Source: Pseudomonadota bacterium
GTDB taxonomy: Bacteria; Desulfobacterota; Desulfobulbia; Desulfobulbales; JAGXFP01
Direction: 5' to 3'
DNA length: 64,000 bases
NCBI GenBank assembly: GCA_018814305.1
Contig: JAHJAA010000030.1
Span: forward strand, 25,968-89,967
The notes beneath the pieces were generated by a model. It did no database searches and had not been told where the DNA came from. It saw nothing but the letters and a program-made list of their open reading frames with translations. Position numbers and translations under genes: made by a program. Numbering within the stretch: position 1 is the first letter of the stretch; every line of letters starts with the position of its first letter. This document shows positions 28,720-38,033 of the stretch, piece after piece.

Positions 28720-30022
28720 CAACGGAATCAGTCGCCTCAGATATTGGGTCACTCGAACCCACTGGTTCCTCATCAGAACTGGGAACCGGGTTCACATCTC
28801 CGGCCGCATCGATCAGCGATTGGGCAACACTTTCTTCGGCAACACCGGCGACCTCAGAGATCTCAGCAACGGAGGCATCGGCAAGCTCAACTGCCGAGGT
28901 TACTCCAGCATCATAAAGGGAGTCGGCGAGCTTATCATCAACACCATCAACGGCAAGAAGAGATTGGTACCCTTCTTCAATCAATTTAGCGTATTTCTGT
29001 TCACTCTTGACGTCAATATTCCAGCCAAGTAATTTCGAGGCCAATCTCACATTCTGACCCTGCCTACCAATGGCAAGAGACAATTGATCATCTGGTGCTA
29101 CCACCAACAACGTCCTGCGCTCCTCATCAACTACAACCAGTGAAACCTGGGCTGGAGCCAAAGCATTAGAGACAAATCGGGCTGGGTCCGGACTCCAGGG
29201 AACAATATCAATCTTTTCACCCTGCAGCTCTTGAACCACATTCTGAACCCGCGACCCTTTCATACCGACACAAGCGCCAACCGGATCGACATCTGATTCG
29301 GATGAAGCAACAGCAATTTTGGCCCTTGACCCCGGTTCACGGCATACACCCATGATTTTAACAACACCTTCGGCGATCTCTGGAACCTCTTCGGTAAACA
29401 ACTGGGCCAAAAAACGGTCATCTGTCCGACTCAGGATGAGCTGGGCATCGCGGGTATCTTGTTTCACTTCAAGGAGATAGGCCCTAATCCGGTCACCCTG
29501 GCGATATGACCGTCTGGACATCTGTTGGCTGCCAGGGAGCAGGGCATCTGTCCTACCCAAGTTGACAACTATATTCCCCCGTTCAAACCGTTGGACAATA
29601 CCATTAATAATCTCACCCTGACGATCCTTATACATCTCATAAATGACATCACTTTCCGCATCCTTCATGCGCTGGATAATAACCTGTTTAGCAGACTGGG
29701 CAGCAATTCGGCCCAACTCAGAAACATTTTCCATTTTACTGCCGATATCATCACCCATTTCAACTTCAGGATCAAGCAACTGTGCTTCTTCCATGGATAT
29801 TTCGGTCTGTTCATCCTCGACCTTTTCCACCACGGTGCGAAACTGAAATAATTCAATCTCGCCAAGCTCATCATTAAACTGAACTTCTAGATCACGACGT
29901 TGACCAAATTTCTTTTTGGCGGCCTGCTTCACCGCCTCCTCTAAACCATTAATCAGCAACTCACGGTCGATACCCTTGTCCCTGCTGATCTGGTCAATAA
30001 TTCTGCTTAATTCTGACAACAT
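28700..30022 (-). CDS. nusA: Transcription termination/antitermination protein NusA
   Basis: NusA binds RNA polymerase and nascent RNA to modulate pausing, termination and antitermination. The 440-residue protein has the N-terminal polymerase-binding domain, an S1 domain (GIVQRFERGNIVVNLGRTDA), two KH domains (ACVGMKGSRVQNVVQELQGE; LSLAIGRQGQNVRLASKLLG), and a C-terminal helix-hairpin-helix-like region (LLAVDGVDDKLADSLYDAGV) ending in an acidic tail. GTGGAG precedes the ATG. It sits after rimP as in the standard operon. Confidence 0.98.
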   Translation of the reverse strand: MLSELSRIIDQISRDKGIDRELLINGLEEAVKQAAKKKFGQRRDLEVQFNDELGEIELFQFRTVVEKVEDEQTEISMEEAQLLDPEVEMGDDIGSKMENVSELGRIAAQSAKQVIIQRMKDAESDVIYEMYKDRQGEIINGIVQRFERGNIVVNLGRTDALLPGSQQMSRRSYRQGDRIRAYLLEVKQDTRDAQLILSRTDDRFLAQLFTEEVPEIAEGVVKIMGVCREPGSRAKIAVASSESDVDPVGACVGMKGSRVQNVVQELQGEKIDIVPWSPDPARFVSNALAPAQVSLVVVDEERRTLLVVAPDDQLSLAIGRQGQNVRLASKLLGWNIDVKSEQKYAKLIEEGYQSLLAVDGVDDKLADSLYDAGVTSAVELADASVAEISEVAGVAEESVAQSLIDAAGDVNPVPSSDEEPVGSSDPISEATDSVDGDDKK

Positions 30023-30143
30023 AGGTTTTTCTCCACAAGCACTATTGCTCTTTAGAAGGCCTAAATCCTACCGGTTCTCGCAATCAAGGGGGAGCCGGGT
30101 GAATGGCAAGGGCTCTTAGTCGTTCTCTTTGATGGAATGTAGC

Positions 30144-30614
30144 CTAAAACTCGATGACGAGTCGGGCTTTACGAATCCGATCACGGGGAATATCAACCCG
30201 ATTTCCTTCAACTTCCAGATGTATACCGGCTTCATCAACGCCAATAATATTTCCAATTATTTCTTCAGCTGGATCATTAATTCCAAGACCAACCGGCTTT
30301 CCCAAATACCGTAAAAAATCACGATCGGTCACTAACGGCCGATCAAGTCCCGGCGAGGAGACCTCCAAAAAATAGGCAGGTTCGACAAGATCTTCAACAT
30401 CAAGGAGATGGCTAACCTCTCTACTCACCTTGGCACAGTCATCAACCCCTATACCGCTGGGTTGGTAAATCACAACCCGAAGGATGAGTCCGTGTTGTTC
30501 ACGACGTAAAACGACTTCGACCAGTTCATAGCCCAAGTCGGATACCACCGGTTCAATAAGCGTGAAGACCTCACCAGCGATTCGGTCGTAATATTCACCA
30601 CCACTTTTTTTCAT
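30144..30614 (-). CDS. rimP: Ribosome maturation factor RimP
   Basis: A 30S-assembly factor, about 156 residues. The conserved parts are IEPVVSDLGYELVEVVLRRE, VDDCAKVSREVSHLLDVED and YFLEVSSPGLDRPLVTDRDF. The ATG at 30614 gives the normal length; an upstream in-frame extension to 30686 would run through a terminator hairpin and is rejected. The ribosome-binding site is poor. It is the first protein gene of the long RNA/translation operon. Confidence 0.95.
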   Translation of the reverse strand: MKKSGGEYYDRIAGEVFTLIEPVVSDLGYELVEVVLRREQHGLILRVVIYQPSGIGVDDCAKVSREVSHLLDVEDLVEPAYFLEVSSPGLDRPLVTDRDFLRYLGKPVGLGINDPAEEIIGNIIGVDEAGIHLEVEGNRVDIPRDRIRKARLVIEF

Positions 30615-30630
30615 AAACCAACCGAATAAA

Positions 30631-30660
30631 TATAAAAAAAAAAGCGGGCTGACGGCCCAC
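30631..30660 (-). terminator. Intrinsic terminator between tRNA-Gly and rimP
   Basis: On the minus strand GTGGGC-CGTCA-GCCCGC forms a six-pair stem (one G-T pair) followed by ten or more T's. A second perfect hairpin (eight pairs, three-base loop, 30660-30678) lies directly before it. It ends the tRNA transcript or acts as an attenuator in the rimP-nusA-infB leader. Confidence 0.8.
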
Positions 30661-30777
30661 TTTTCTGAAGCAGAAAAGATTTTCAAAAAAACAAAAAAAC
30701 CTACAGGAAGCCATCCTCAGGTACAATTCCCTGCCCCCGGAACATACGCTTCATGTGAGGCGTCGACAAACATGCTC

Positions 30778-30853
30778 TGGAGCGGGCAACGAGATTCGAA
30801 CTCGCGACACCAAGCTTGGGAAGCTTGTACTCTACCAACTGAGCTATGCCCGC
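30778..30853 (-). tRNA. tRNA-Gly (anticodon CCC), CCA encoded
   Basis: The minus strand folds as a full cloverleaf: acceptor GCGGGCA/TGCCCGC, D-arm GCTCAGTTGGTAGAGT, anticodon stem CAAGC/GCTTG with loop TTCCCAA (anticodon CCC, glycine GGG codons), T-arm with TTCGAAT, discriminator T and an encoded CCA. It stands 5' of rimP, where E. coli has the initiator tRNA gene metY. Confidence 0.95.
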
Positions 30854-30864
30854 ATGAATTAGTG

Positions 30865-30892
30865 ACTATACAGAATTATTCATTCATGTCAA
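30865..30892 (-). promoter_or_regulatory. Sigma-70 promoter of tRNA-Gly
   Basis: TTGACA, a 16-base spacer and TATAGT end about 12 bases before the tRNA 5' end, so transcription would begin almost at the mature terminus. This may also be the promoter for the rimP operon by read-through. Confidence 0.8.
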
Positions 30893-31025
30893 GATTTCTC
30901 GGGAAACTCCCCCGAATAATGACTATCACGTGATGATAAATTGGCCCGACTTTACCAGCCCTCGCACCCCGAAATGACCCACGAGACCGATAGTTAAAAC
31001 CGTAAGAGAAAAGCGGTGGAGGACT

Positions 31026-32447
31026 TTACCGGATAGTGGCTACAGCTTGCTGCGCCAACTCAACCAAGGAAGCAGGAGCAACACCCATGACGATGATAAC
31101 CGCCACCAGCACCACCCCGAGAGCCTTGACCATAAAACTCACCGGCAGGACATCATCCCTTTCCGGATCAGTGCAGTAAGCAACCCGAACAACTGACAGA
31201 TAATAAAATATAGAAATAGCCGTATTAATCGCCGCTAAAATAACCAGAACCAGATAACCCTGCTTCAATGCTCCAGCCAATAACATAAATTTACCCATAA
31301 AACCGACAAACGGCGGTATCCCAGCCAAGGAAAACATCCCTACGCCCAGAACAATCGCCAGAAGTGGCGCTCGACGGTAAAGTCCGCTCAAGTCATCAAT
31401 CTGCAGATTTCCACCGTCCGTTGAGACGTTACAGATCACCAGAAAGCAGGCCAGATTCATAATCAAATAACCGGCAATATAATAAATTGCCGTGGCAAAA
31501 CCGCTATCCTTCAAGACGACGATTCCAAGCATTACATAGCCGGCATGGGCAATTCCCGAAAAACCGAGCAGTCGTTTGAGATCCTTCTGAACCAAGGCGA
31601 GGAGGTTCCCATAAAACATCGAGGCCACCGCCAATCCGCCCAGAAGAAGTCCGGCGCTCTGATCCTCAGGAACAAGAAAAGAAGCGATCCTGATCAGAAG
31701 AGCGATCGCAGCAAGCTTTGGTACTGAGGCGATAAAAGCGGACGTTTCATTGGCTGCTCCTTGATACACGTCGGGCAGCCAGAAGTGGAAGGGGAACAGG
31801 CCAAGCTTAAAGAAAAAACCGGCCAGGACCATCATGATGGCGACCAGAGCCGCTGGCTGGCTCCCAATATTATGAAGCTTTGGCAATAATTCCGCCAGAA
31901 CAGTTGTCCCGGTAAGGCCAAAAAGATAGCTCATCCCGAACAACATAACCCCGGTGGCCATCACTCCATAGAGGATATATTTTGAGGCCGCCTCCATCTG
32001 AATTCGAAGGGCATTGCGGTCATCCCGCATGGGAACCAGCAGATACAGGGCAAAAGATGAAAGTTCCAGCGCGACGAACAGTGAGAGGAGTTCAACGCAG
32101 CTAACTACCATCATCAATCCAAGTCCACTCAAGAGTAAGAACAGATAGTATTCAGGCTTGATCCGCTCTGGGACATCACGGAGATCACGATTCATAAGCA
32201 CCACAACCCCGAGGCCAAAGGCAACGAGGACTTTAAACAGCTGAGAAAAAAGATCGATCCGATAGACCCCTTGAAAAAGGTCCCCATGGAGAAAAAATGT
32301 CGCTGAGGTTAAGGCTATATTTCCCACGACGATCAGTGCCGCCCAAAACCTGGCGGTTCTGCCGTTACCATCAGCCAGAGCAACAAAAAAAAGAACAAGA
32401 CTCCCGAAGAGGACCCATAACTCAGGTGCAAATAACATAAATTTCAT
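31026..32447 (-). CDS. nuoN: Complex I subunit NuoN
   Basis: One of the antiporter-like membrane subunits of complex I, 473 residues with about fourteen membrane helices. The key charged residues of a proton channel are present: E128 in VALELSSFALYLLV and K214 in FFFKLGLFPFHFWLPDVY, with the NuoN-typical continuation YQGAANETSAF. It is the last gene of the complex I operon and follows nuoM after about 117 bases, a wider gap than elsewhere in the cluster. Confidence 0.95.
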   Translation of the reverse strand: MKFMLFAPELWVLFGSLVLFFVALADGNGRTARFWAALIVVGNIALTSATFFLHGDLFQGVYRIDLFSQLFKVLVAFGLGVVVLMNRDLRDVPERIKPEYYLFLLLSGLGLMMVVSCVELLSLFVALELSSFALYLLVPMRDDRNALRIQMEAASKYILYGVMATGVMLFGMSYLFGLTGTTVLAELLPKLHNIGSQPAALVAIMMVLAGFFFKLGLFPFHFWLPDVYQGAANETSAFIASVPKLAAIALLIRIASFLVPEDQSAGLLLGGLAVASMFYGNLLALVQKDLKRLLGFSGIAHAGYVMLGIVVLKDSGFATAIYYIAGYLIMNLACFLVICNVSTDGGNLQIDDLSGLYRRAPLLAIVLGVGMFSLAGIPPFVGFMGKFMLLAGALKQGYLVLVILAAINTAISIFYYLSVVRVAYCTDPERDDVLPVSFMVKALGVVLVAVIIVMGVAPASLVELAQQAVATIR

Positions 32448-32564
32448 TTTTCAACCTATGTTTCACGTTGACCATCGGTTTCTGACTAACGTATCCCCAA
32501 ACGGAATACGTTTATTCCCTTACCAAGGGAGATACTGCAACGAACAAAAGATCCCCACCCGAAA

Positions 32565-34091
32565 TCAGGGAATCAAGATCTTTGACATGGCCATGGCGGA
32601 TCCGCTGGCCCCCTGAACCTGCTCCAACAAATGGGCCACACTGCTGTGCATTACATTCATAAACGGCTCAGGCGACAATCCGATCCAAAAAACAAAAACC
32701 AGCAAAGGAGCCAGAGTGACAATCTCTCGAAGATTGAGATCAAGCAATCCGCTCTGGTCGGGATTATGAACTCCACCCCACACCACCTTCTGCAACATGC
32801 GCAACATATAAGCAGCTGCCAAGACGGCCCCTGGAATGGCGCAGGCAGCAATCACTTTCGACCTGGTAAATCCACCAACCAAGATGAGAAACTCACCAAC
32901 AAAGGAATTCGTCCCGGGAAAGGCCAAGGATGATAATGAGAAAAAGGCCAGAAAGGTTACATACCAGGGCATAAACCGACCGAGGCCAGCGGCGTCAGCC
33001 AACTCACGACTATGGGTCCTTTCATAGATCATCCCCACACAAAAGAACAGGGCACCAGTAGTGATCCCATGGTTAATCATTTGGAGAATGGCGCCTTCGA
33101 TCCCATCCTTGTTCAGCACAAAGATCCCCAGAGTCACAAAACCCATATGGCCGACACTTGAGTATGCAATCAATTTCTTCATGTCCTTCTGGGCCAGGGC
33201 GGTAAAACCACCGTAGAGGATCCCGACAACCGACAGCCAGAGCACGTAAGGCATGAAAAGTAAAGTGGCCTCAGGGGTAATGGGCAGACAGAACCTCAGA
33301 AAGCCATAGGTTCCCATCTTCAACAGAACACTGGCCAAGATAACGCTACCGGCGGTGGGAGCCTCCACATGGGCGGCAGGTAACCAGGTATGGAAGGGGA
33401 ACATGGGAACCTTGATGGCAAAGGCCACAAAAAAGGCCAGGAATACCCAGAACTGGAAAAGCGGTGAATACCCATGCCCCATCATCATGGGAATACTGAA
33501 GGTACCTACTTCAAGATAGAGGGAGATAATGGCCACCAACAACATGACCGACCCAGCCAGGGTATAAAGAAAAAACTTGGTTGAGGCATAGGTCTTACGC
33601 GGCCCTCCCCAGATGGCGATCATCAGATACATGGGGATCAGCATCGCCTCCCACAGGACATAAAAAAGGACAAAATCCAAGGCCACAAAGACCCCGATCA
33701 TGGAGGTTTCCATGAGCAGAAGGCAGATCATGAACTCCCGAACCCTTTTATCGATGTAACGCCAGGAACCAAGGACACAGAGCGGCATGATAAGTGTCGT
33801 CATTAAAACCAACAGAAGACTGATCCCATCAACACCCAGGGTATAATTAATATTGAGCGAAGGGATCCAGGGATGGTTTTCAGCGAATTGATACAGCGGA
33901 GTGGATAGATCAAAGCCGAAATAGAGCGGCAGAGAAATGATAGCCGTTGCCACAGTCACGAATAAGCTCCAAAGTTTAGCAAATATGGGGCTGTCCGAAA
34001 CCAGCAGAACCAAGGCACCGACCAGTGGAACAAAGATCAACAGGCTCAGAAACGGAACAACACCTGTATTCATTATGAGAAATTCTTCCAT
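32565..34091 (-). CDS. nuoM: Complex I subunit NuoM
   Basis: Antiporter-like proton-pumping subunit of 508 residues. E148 (LFYVLWEAMLIPMYLMI) and K227 (FAIKVPMFPFHTWLPAAH) are conserved, and the second channel half begins with KKLIAYSSVGHMGFVTLGIF. The ATG at 34091 has AGGGG upstream; the next ATG is at 34073. It lies 22 bases after the NuoL-like gene stop. Confidence 0.96.
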   Translation of the reverse strand: MEEFLIMNTGVVPFLSLLIFVPLVGALVLLVSDSPIFAKLWSLFVTVATAIISLPLYFGFDLSTPLYQFAENHPWIPSLNINYTLGVDGISLLLVLMTTLIMPLCVLGSWRYIDKRVREFMICLLLMETSMIGVFVALDFVLFYVLWEAMLIPMYLMIAIWGGPRKTYASTKFFLYTLAGSVMLLVAIISLYLEVGTFSIPMMMGHGYSPLFQFWVFLAFFVAFAIKVPMFPFHTWLPAAHVEAPTAGSVILASVLLKMGTYGFLRFCLPITPEATLLFMPYVLWLSVVGILYGGFTALAQKDMKKLIAYSSVGHMGFVTLGIFVLNKDGIEGAILQMINHGITTGALFFCVGMIYERTHSRELADAAGLGRFMPWYVTFLAFFSLSSLAFPGTNSFVGEFLILVGGFTRSKVIAACAIPGAVLAAAYMLRMLQKVVWGGVHNPDQSGLLDLNLREIVTLAPLLVFVFWIGLSPEPFMNVMHSSVAHLLEQVQGASGSAMAMSKILIP

Positions 34092-34113
34092 TCCAATTCC
34101 CCTGTCGATAATC

Positions 34114-35952
34114 TCAATTTAATACGTAAGCAATCAGAAGGACGGCCACAACCGAAGCGGCATAAAACATCCCGCTCTGGAGCCGACCACTTTGCAGAAA
34201 TCGCCCGGATTCGCCGACGGAGCGTACCGTTCTGGCGATCCCGTCAACAACCCCATCGATGCCGTTCCAATCAAACCATGACCAAAACCGGGAAAAAGTC
34301 ATCAATGGGATGAGTCCCAGGTAACGGTAAGCTTCCCCCACCCCATTATCCACCGTCTGGATGGGTTTCCTGGCCAGCCAATAAAAACCGCGCCCACCCA
34401 TGCGATAAAACCAATCCAGATCAACACTGATGGTCGGATCGGGAACCAGTTTTTTAAGCAACAGGAAAAAGCCCAGAGCCGTGAACAACAGGATCTGCAG
34501 GGTTTCGGAAACATGATACGATCCATAGACCAGTTCAGCGTAATGATGAGCCTCTTCCTGAAAAGGCAACATATTGTAGAGATACGGGAGATAGCACCCA
34601 ATCAAGATACAGAGAAAGGAGGCAATGCCCATGGCCCACTGCATATTCCAGGGCGGATCAGCCGCCTTTTCCCAGGTTTCCTTGCTGCAATTATTTTTCC
34701 CGAACCAGATGAAGTAGGGAACCTTGAGCCCGGTGTGGAGAAAGGTACCGGCCGAGGCCAGGGTTAATAAGAAGGCGGCCCACAGGATATGCTCTTCAAA
34801 GCCCGCGGCAATGATCATTGACTTGGAAACAAAACCGCTAAAAAGAGGGAACGCAGAGATCGACAAACCACCGATCAGGGTAAAGATAAAGGCCCGGGGC
34901 ATCTTTTTATAGAGCCCGCCAAGTTCAGTAAATTTACTCTGGCCGGTCATGTAAAGAACTGAACCACACCCCATGAACAGCAGACCCTTGTATAAAATAT
35001 GGGCAAAGGCATGGGCAACCGCGCCGTTGATCGCCATCTGGGTACCAATTCCAACCCCGGCCACCATATAGCCGACCTGACTAATAATATGGTAGGCAAG
35101 CAGCCGGCGACTATCGTTTTCGAGGACTGCGTACACCACCCCATACAGAGCCATGACCACCCCGAGTGGAACCAGGATATCCATGCCGGCGCAAGCTCGA
35201 GCCAAGGTATAAATAGCGGTCTTGGTGGTGAAAGCACACATGAAGACCGCCCCGGTGACGGTCGCCTCGCCATAGGCGTCGGGCAACCAGGCATGAAGCG
35301 GAGGAACCGCGGCGTTTAAGATAAAACCGATCATGATCAGGTAGGTGGCCAGGGAGGGCACCGACATATCATGGACAGAGAAACCGTGATGCCCACCCAT
35401 GGCATCGGCCAGAGGTCCAAAGGAGAGATCCCCCCCGGTGGCCTTATACTGTAAGACAATCCCGGCCAGGAGGATCAACCCGCCAAAGGTATGAACCAAG
35501 ATGTAGCGATAGCCGGTGGCTAACGATTTTGGCCCACGCCGGAACCAGACCAGGAAGACCGAGGCAAAGGCCATCAGTTCCCAGAACAGAAAAAGCACCA
35601 GATAATCCCCGGCAAAGATCGCCCCAAGGGAGCCGGAAACATAAAACCAGGCAGCAATATGCTGGGCATCCTCATCCACATGGAGACCGTAAAGGGTGCC
35701 GATCATGCACATGAGCCCCATGATATAGGCAAAGACCTTGCTCAAGGAATCAATTCGACCAAAGGTCAAGGACCAATCCATGAAGGGAACGACCCCATGG
35801 GTGCCGTGTTCCATAAAATAAATGAGCAGAAAGGTGGCCACCGGTACGGCCATCAGGTAGAGCCGTCGAATCACCCCTCGGGGAACAAACGGCAGGAGCA
35901 GTCCGCCGAGCATCAACACCAGAGAGGGATGGACCCAAAGATTATTTATCAT
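34114..35952 (-). CDS. NuoL-like/MrpD-like antiporter subunit of complex I, with lateral-helix tail
   Basis: A 612-residue antiporter-family membrane protein that occupies the nuoL position. The core resembles 'Na+/H+ antiporter subunit D' proteins: E125 (FLFWELMAFASVFLVW) is present, but the lysine of the seventh membrane helix is replaced by N213 (LNAAVPPLHAWLPDAYGEAT). K244 follows in FTTKTAIY. From about residue 450 it has a C-terminal extension ending DGIARTVRSVGESGRFLQSG and a last membrane helix, the pattern of the NuoL lateral helix. GGAGG fixes the ATG at 35952, which overlaps the preceding small gene by 11 bases. Confidence 0.85.
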   Translation of the reverse strand: MINNLWVHPSLVLMLGGLLLPFVPRGVIRRLYLMAVPVATFLLIYFMEHGTHGVVPFMDWSLTFGRIDSLSKVFAYIMGLMCMIGTLYGLHVDEDAQHIAAWFYVSGSLGAIFAGDYLVLFLFWELMAFASVFLVWFRRGPKSLATGYRYILVHTFGGLILLAGIVLQYKATGGDLSFGPLADAMGGHHGFSVHDMSVPSLATYLIMIGFILNAAVPPLHAWLPDAYGEATVTGAVFMCAFTTKTAIYTLARACAGMDILVPLGVVMALYGVVYAVLENDSRRLLAYHIISQVGYMVAGVGIGTQMAINGAVAHAFAHILYKGLLFMGCGSVLYMTGQSKFTELGGLYKKMPRAFIFTLIGGLSISAFPLFSGFVSKSMIIAAGFEEHILWAAFLLTLASAGTFLHTGLKVPYFIWFGKNNCSKETWEKAADPPWNMQWAMGIASFLCILIGCYLPYLYNMLPFQEEAHHYAELVYGSYHVSETLQILLFTALGFFLLLKKLVPDPTISVDLDWFYRMGGRGFYWLARKPIQTVDNGVGEAYRYLGLIPLMTFSRFWSWFDWNGIDGVVDGIARTVRSVGESGRFLQSGRLQSGMFYAASVVAVLLIAYVLN

Positions 35953-36214
35953 AATAATCCTCCGGTGCCATAATGGTAAACTTGCCACCGAACCAGTGAC
36001 AATGTCCGATCCATTTAGAAACCAGAATAATCACGACACAGGCACCAAAACCAAAGAACGCCCAAAATCCCCAAAGATGTTCCGGCCAGGTATGGGCATG
36101 GTGTTTATCCACAAAGAAGACATCCCATGCCACAACCAGGGCCAGTGCCACACAACAGAGTCGAATCACCGATGTGAGTCGGTCCCGCAGAAAATCAATC
36201 AGTTTGACTATCAT
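35942..36214 (-). CDS. Small two-helix membrane protein of the complex I operon
   Basis: A 90-residue protein with two hydrophobic segments (about residues 16-32 and 50-66), a histidine- and tryptophan-rich connecting loop (KHHAHTWPEHLWGFWAF) and a soluble C-terminus (IMAPEDYYDK). It overlaps the MrpD-like gene before it by four bases (ATGA) and the NuoL-like gene after it, so it is surely translated with them. I recognise no characterised family; a structural or assembly subunit joining the two extra antiporter modules is a reasonable guess. Confidence 0.8.
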   Translation of the reverse strand: MIVKLIDFLRDRLTSVIRLCCVALALVVAWDVFFVDKHHAHTWPEHLWGFWAFFGFGACVVIILVSKWIGHCHWFGGKFTIMAPEDYYDK

Positions 36215-37692
36215 CCCATCACCGCCTTAACAAAAGACATCATGAAGCCCGGATAGATGCCGATAAGCACCGAAATCATCGCCGCGATCATGAGCGGCAC
36301 CACCATAGCCAAGGGCGCCTCCCGGATCCCTTCATACTGTTCACCGACCGGTCGTTTACCGAAAAAGGCCTTATAGGTAACCGGCGCAAAATAACCGACA
36401 TTAAGCAGGGTACTGGTCAAGAGGATCAGGATAATAAATATATAGTGTGGGGACGGTAGATCCAAGCTCCCCATCAACAATTTCCACTTGGTCACAAATC
36501 CGGCCACCGGGGGGGCCCCAATCATGCTGAGTGAAGCGATACCGAAGGCGGCAAAAGTAAAAGGCATGGTTTTACCGAGCCCGCCCATCTCGGAAATATT
36601 CTTCTTATGGGTGGCCACATAAATGGCACCGGCGCAGAAAAACAGCGTTATCTTGGAAAAGGCATGGTTGGCGATGTGGATCAGCCCACCTTCAATCCCA
36701 CTGGGGGTAAGGAGAGCAACCCCAAGAATGATATAGGACAACTGACTGACCGTAGAATAGGCCAACCGGGCCTTAAGATTATCCTTGCTGAGGGCGATGA
36801 TCGAAGCGGTGAGAATGGTAAAGGAGACGAAATAGGCGGTGGGGATACCCAGATTAAAAGCGGTCATGGTATCAACCCCGAAGACATAGAGCATCACCCG
36901 GGTCGTGGAAAAGACCCCGACCTTGACCACTGCCACCGCATGCAACAAGGCGCTGACCGGAGTGGGCGCGACCATTGCTGAGGGTAGCCAGCTATGAAGC
37001 GGCATGATCCCAGACTTGGCAAATCCCAAAAGGCAGCAAATATAAAGGATCGTCACCATGGTGGCATTCACGTCCGGGGGGAAAATGCCAGTGGAAATAT
37101 TGGTGGCAAAATCCAGGGTTCCGGTCAATACATAGATCAGGATCATGGCCGGCAGCAACAACCCTTTGGCTGTTGTGGTCAGATAGACAATATATTTACG
37201 CGCCCCACGATAGGACTCGTCATCCTGGTGATGGGCAACGAGGGGATAGGTACAGATACTGACGATCTCATAGAAGAGATACATGGTAAAGAGGTTGTCG
37301 GAAAAGGCCACCCCGATCGCCCCGAATAAAGCCAAGGCAAAGCAGGCATTGAATCTGGTCTGGGCATGCTCTTTAAGCCCCCGCATGTACCCCATGGAGT
37401 AAAATACCGCCAGGATCCAGAGGGAGGAAGCGACCACCGCAAAAATCATGGATAACCCATCGGCCCGAAGGGTGACGGTCAATCCAGGCAGAATTTTAAA
37501 AAGGGTATAGACCAGTCGATTACCGCTGAGCACGTCCGGGACCATGGACATGACGATCCCAAACATGGTCACCGCTGCGACGAAGGAGACCCCTTCCCGA
37601 AGGTCAGGATGCTTACCGCATCTCATCACTACCAGCGAACCGATCAGGGGTGCCAGCAGTGCATATAACAGTTTACAGGAAATAATTTCCAT
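36211..37692 (-). CDS. MrpD-like extra antiporter subunit of complex I
   Basis: A 493-residue membrane protein of the NuoL/M/N-MrpA/D family, encoded between nuoK and the NuoL-like gene. Proton-channel residues E142 (MYLFYEIVSICTYPLV) and K226 (FAKSGIMPLHSWLPSAM) are present, and the PTPVSALLHAVAVVKVGVF segment is like MrpD. It lacks the long C-terminal lateral helix. Standard complex I has three antiporter subunits; this would be a fourth. The ATG follows GAGG and lies 15 bases after nuoK. Confidence 0.88.
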   Translation of the reverse strand: MEIISCKLLYALLAPLIGSLVVMRCGKHPDLREGVSFVAAVTMFGIVMSMVPDVLSGNRLVYTLFKILPGLTVTLRADGLSMIFAVVASSLWILAVFYSMGYMRGLKEHAQTRFNACFALALFGAIGVAFSDNLFTMYLFYEIVSICTYPLVAHHQDDESYRGARKYIVYLTTTAKGLLLPAMILIYVLTGTLDFATNISTGIFPPDVNATMVTILYICCLLGFAKSGIMPLHSWLPSAMVAPTPVSALLHAVAVVKVGVFSTTRVMLYVFGVDTMTAFNLGIPTAYFVSFTILTASIIALSKDNLKARLAYSTVSQLSYIILGVALLTPSGIEGGLIHIANHAFSKITLFFCAGAIYVATHKKNISEMGGLGKTMPFTFAAFGIASLSMIGAPPVAGFVTKWKLLMGSLDLPSPHYIFIILILLTSTLLNVGYFAPVTYKAFFGKRPVGEQYEGIREAPLAMVVPLMIAAMISVLIGIYPGFMMSFVKAVMG

Positions 37693-37706
37693 GGAACGCC
37701 CTCGTC

Positions 37707-38033
37707 TTAGCCTTGCAGCTCTGCAATATCTTCGGTATCGATGGACTTGAAGTTTCTATATACGGCAATAATGATACTTAAGGCGATGGCCGCTTCAGCC
37801 GCGGCAATCCCCATGATAAACAGGGTGAATATCTGCCCGGTAGTTGGATCCGGTGCCAAAAAGCGGTTAAACGCCATAAAATTCAGGGAAGCCCCACCCA
37901 GCAAAAGTTCGGCGGCGATGAGCATGCCGATCAAGGACCGACGATTGAGCATCCCGAAGATTCCCAGGCCAAACAATAGGGCCGCAATCACCAGATAGGT
38001 TTCCAGGTTATTATAAAGATCGAGGATCATCAC
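37707..38033 (-). CDS. nuoK: Complex I subunit NuoK
   Basis: A 108-residue, three-helix membrane subunit. The conserved glutamates needed for proton transfer are visible in LIAAELLLGGASLNFMAF and IAAAEAAIALSIIIA. It overlaps the nuoJ stop by four bases, and its order after nuoJ is universal. Confidence 0.96.
   Translation of the reverse strand: MMILDLYNNLETYLVIAALLFGLGIFGMLNRRSLIGMLIAAELLLGGASLNFMAFNRFLAPDPTTGQIFTLFIMGIAAAEAAIALSIIIAVYRNFKSIDTEDIAELQG

Noticed and set aside
30615..30686. Upstream extension of rimP
   Set aside because: In frame, but it is made of terminator and hairpin sequence and goes beyond the normal family N-terminus.
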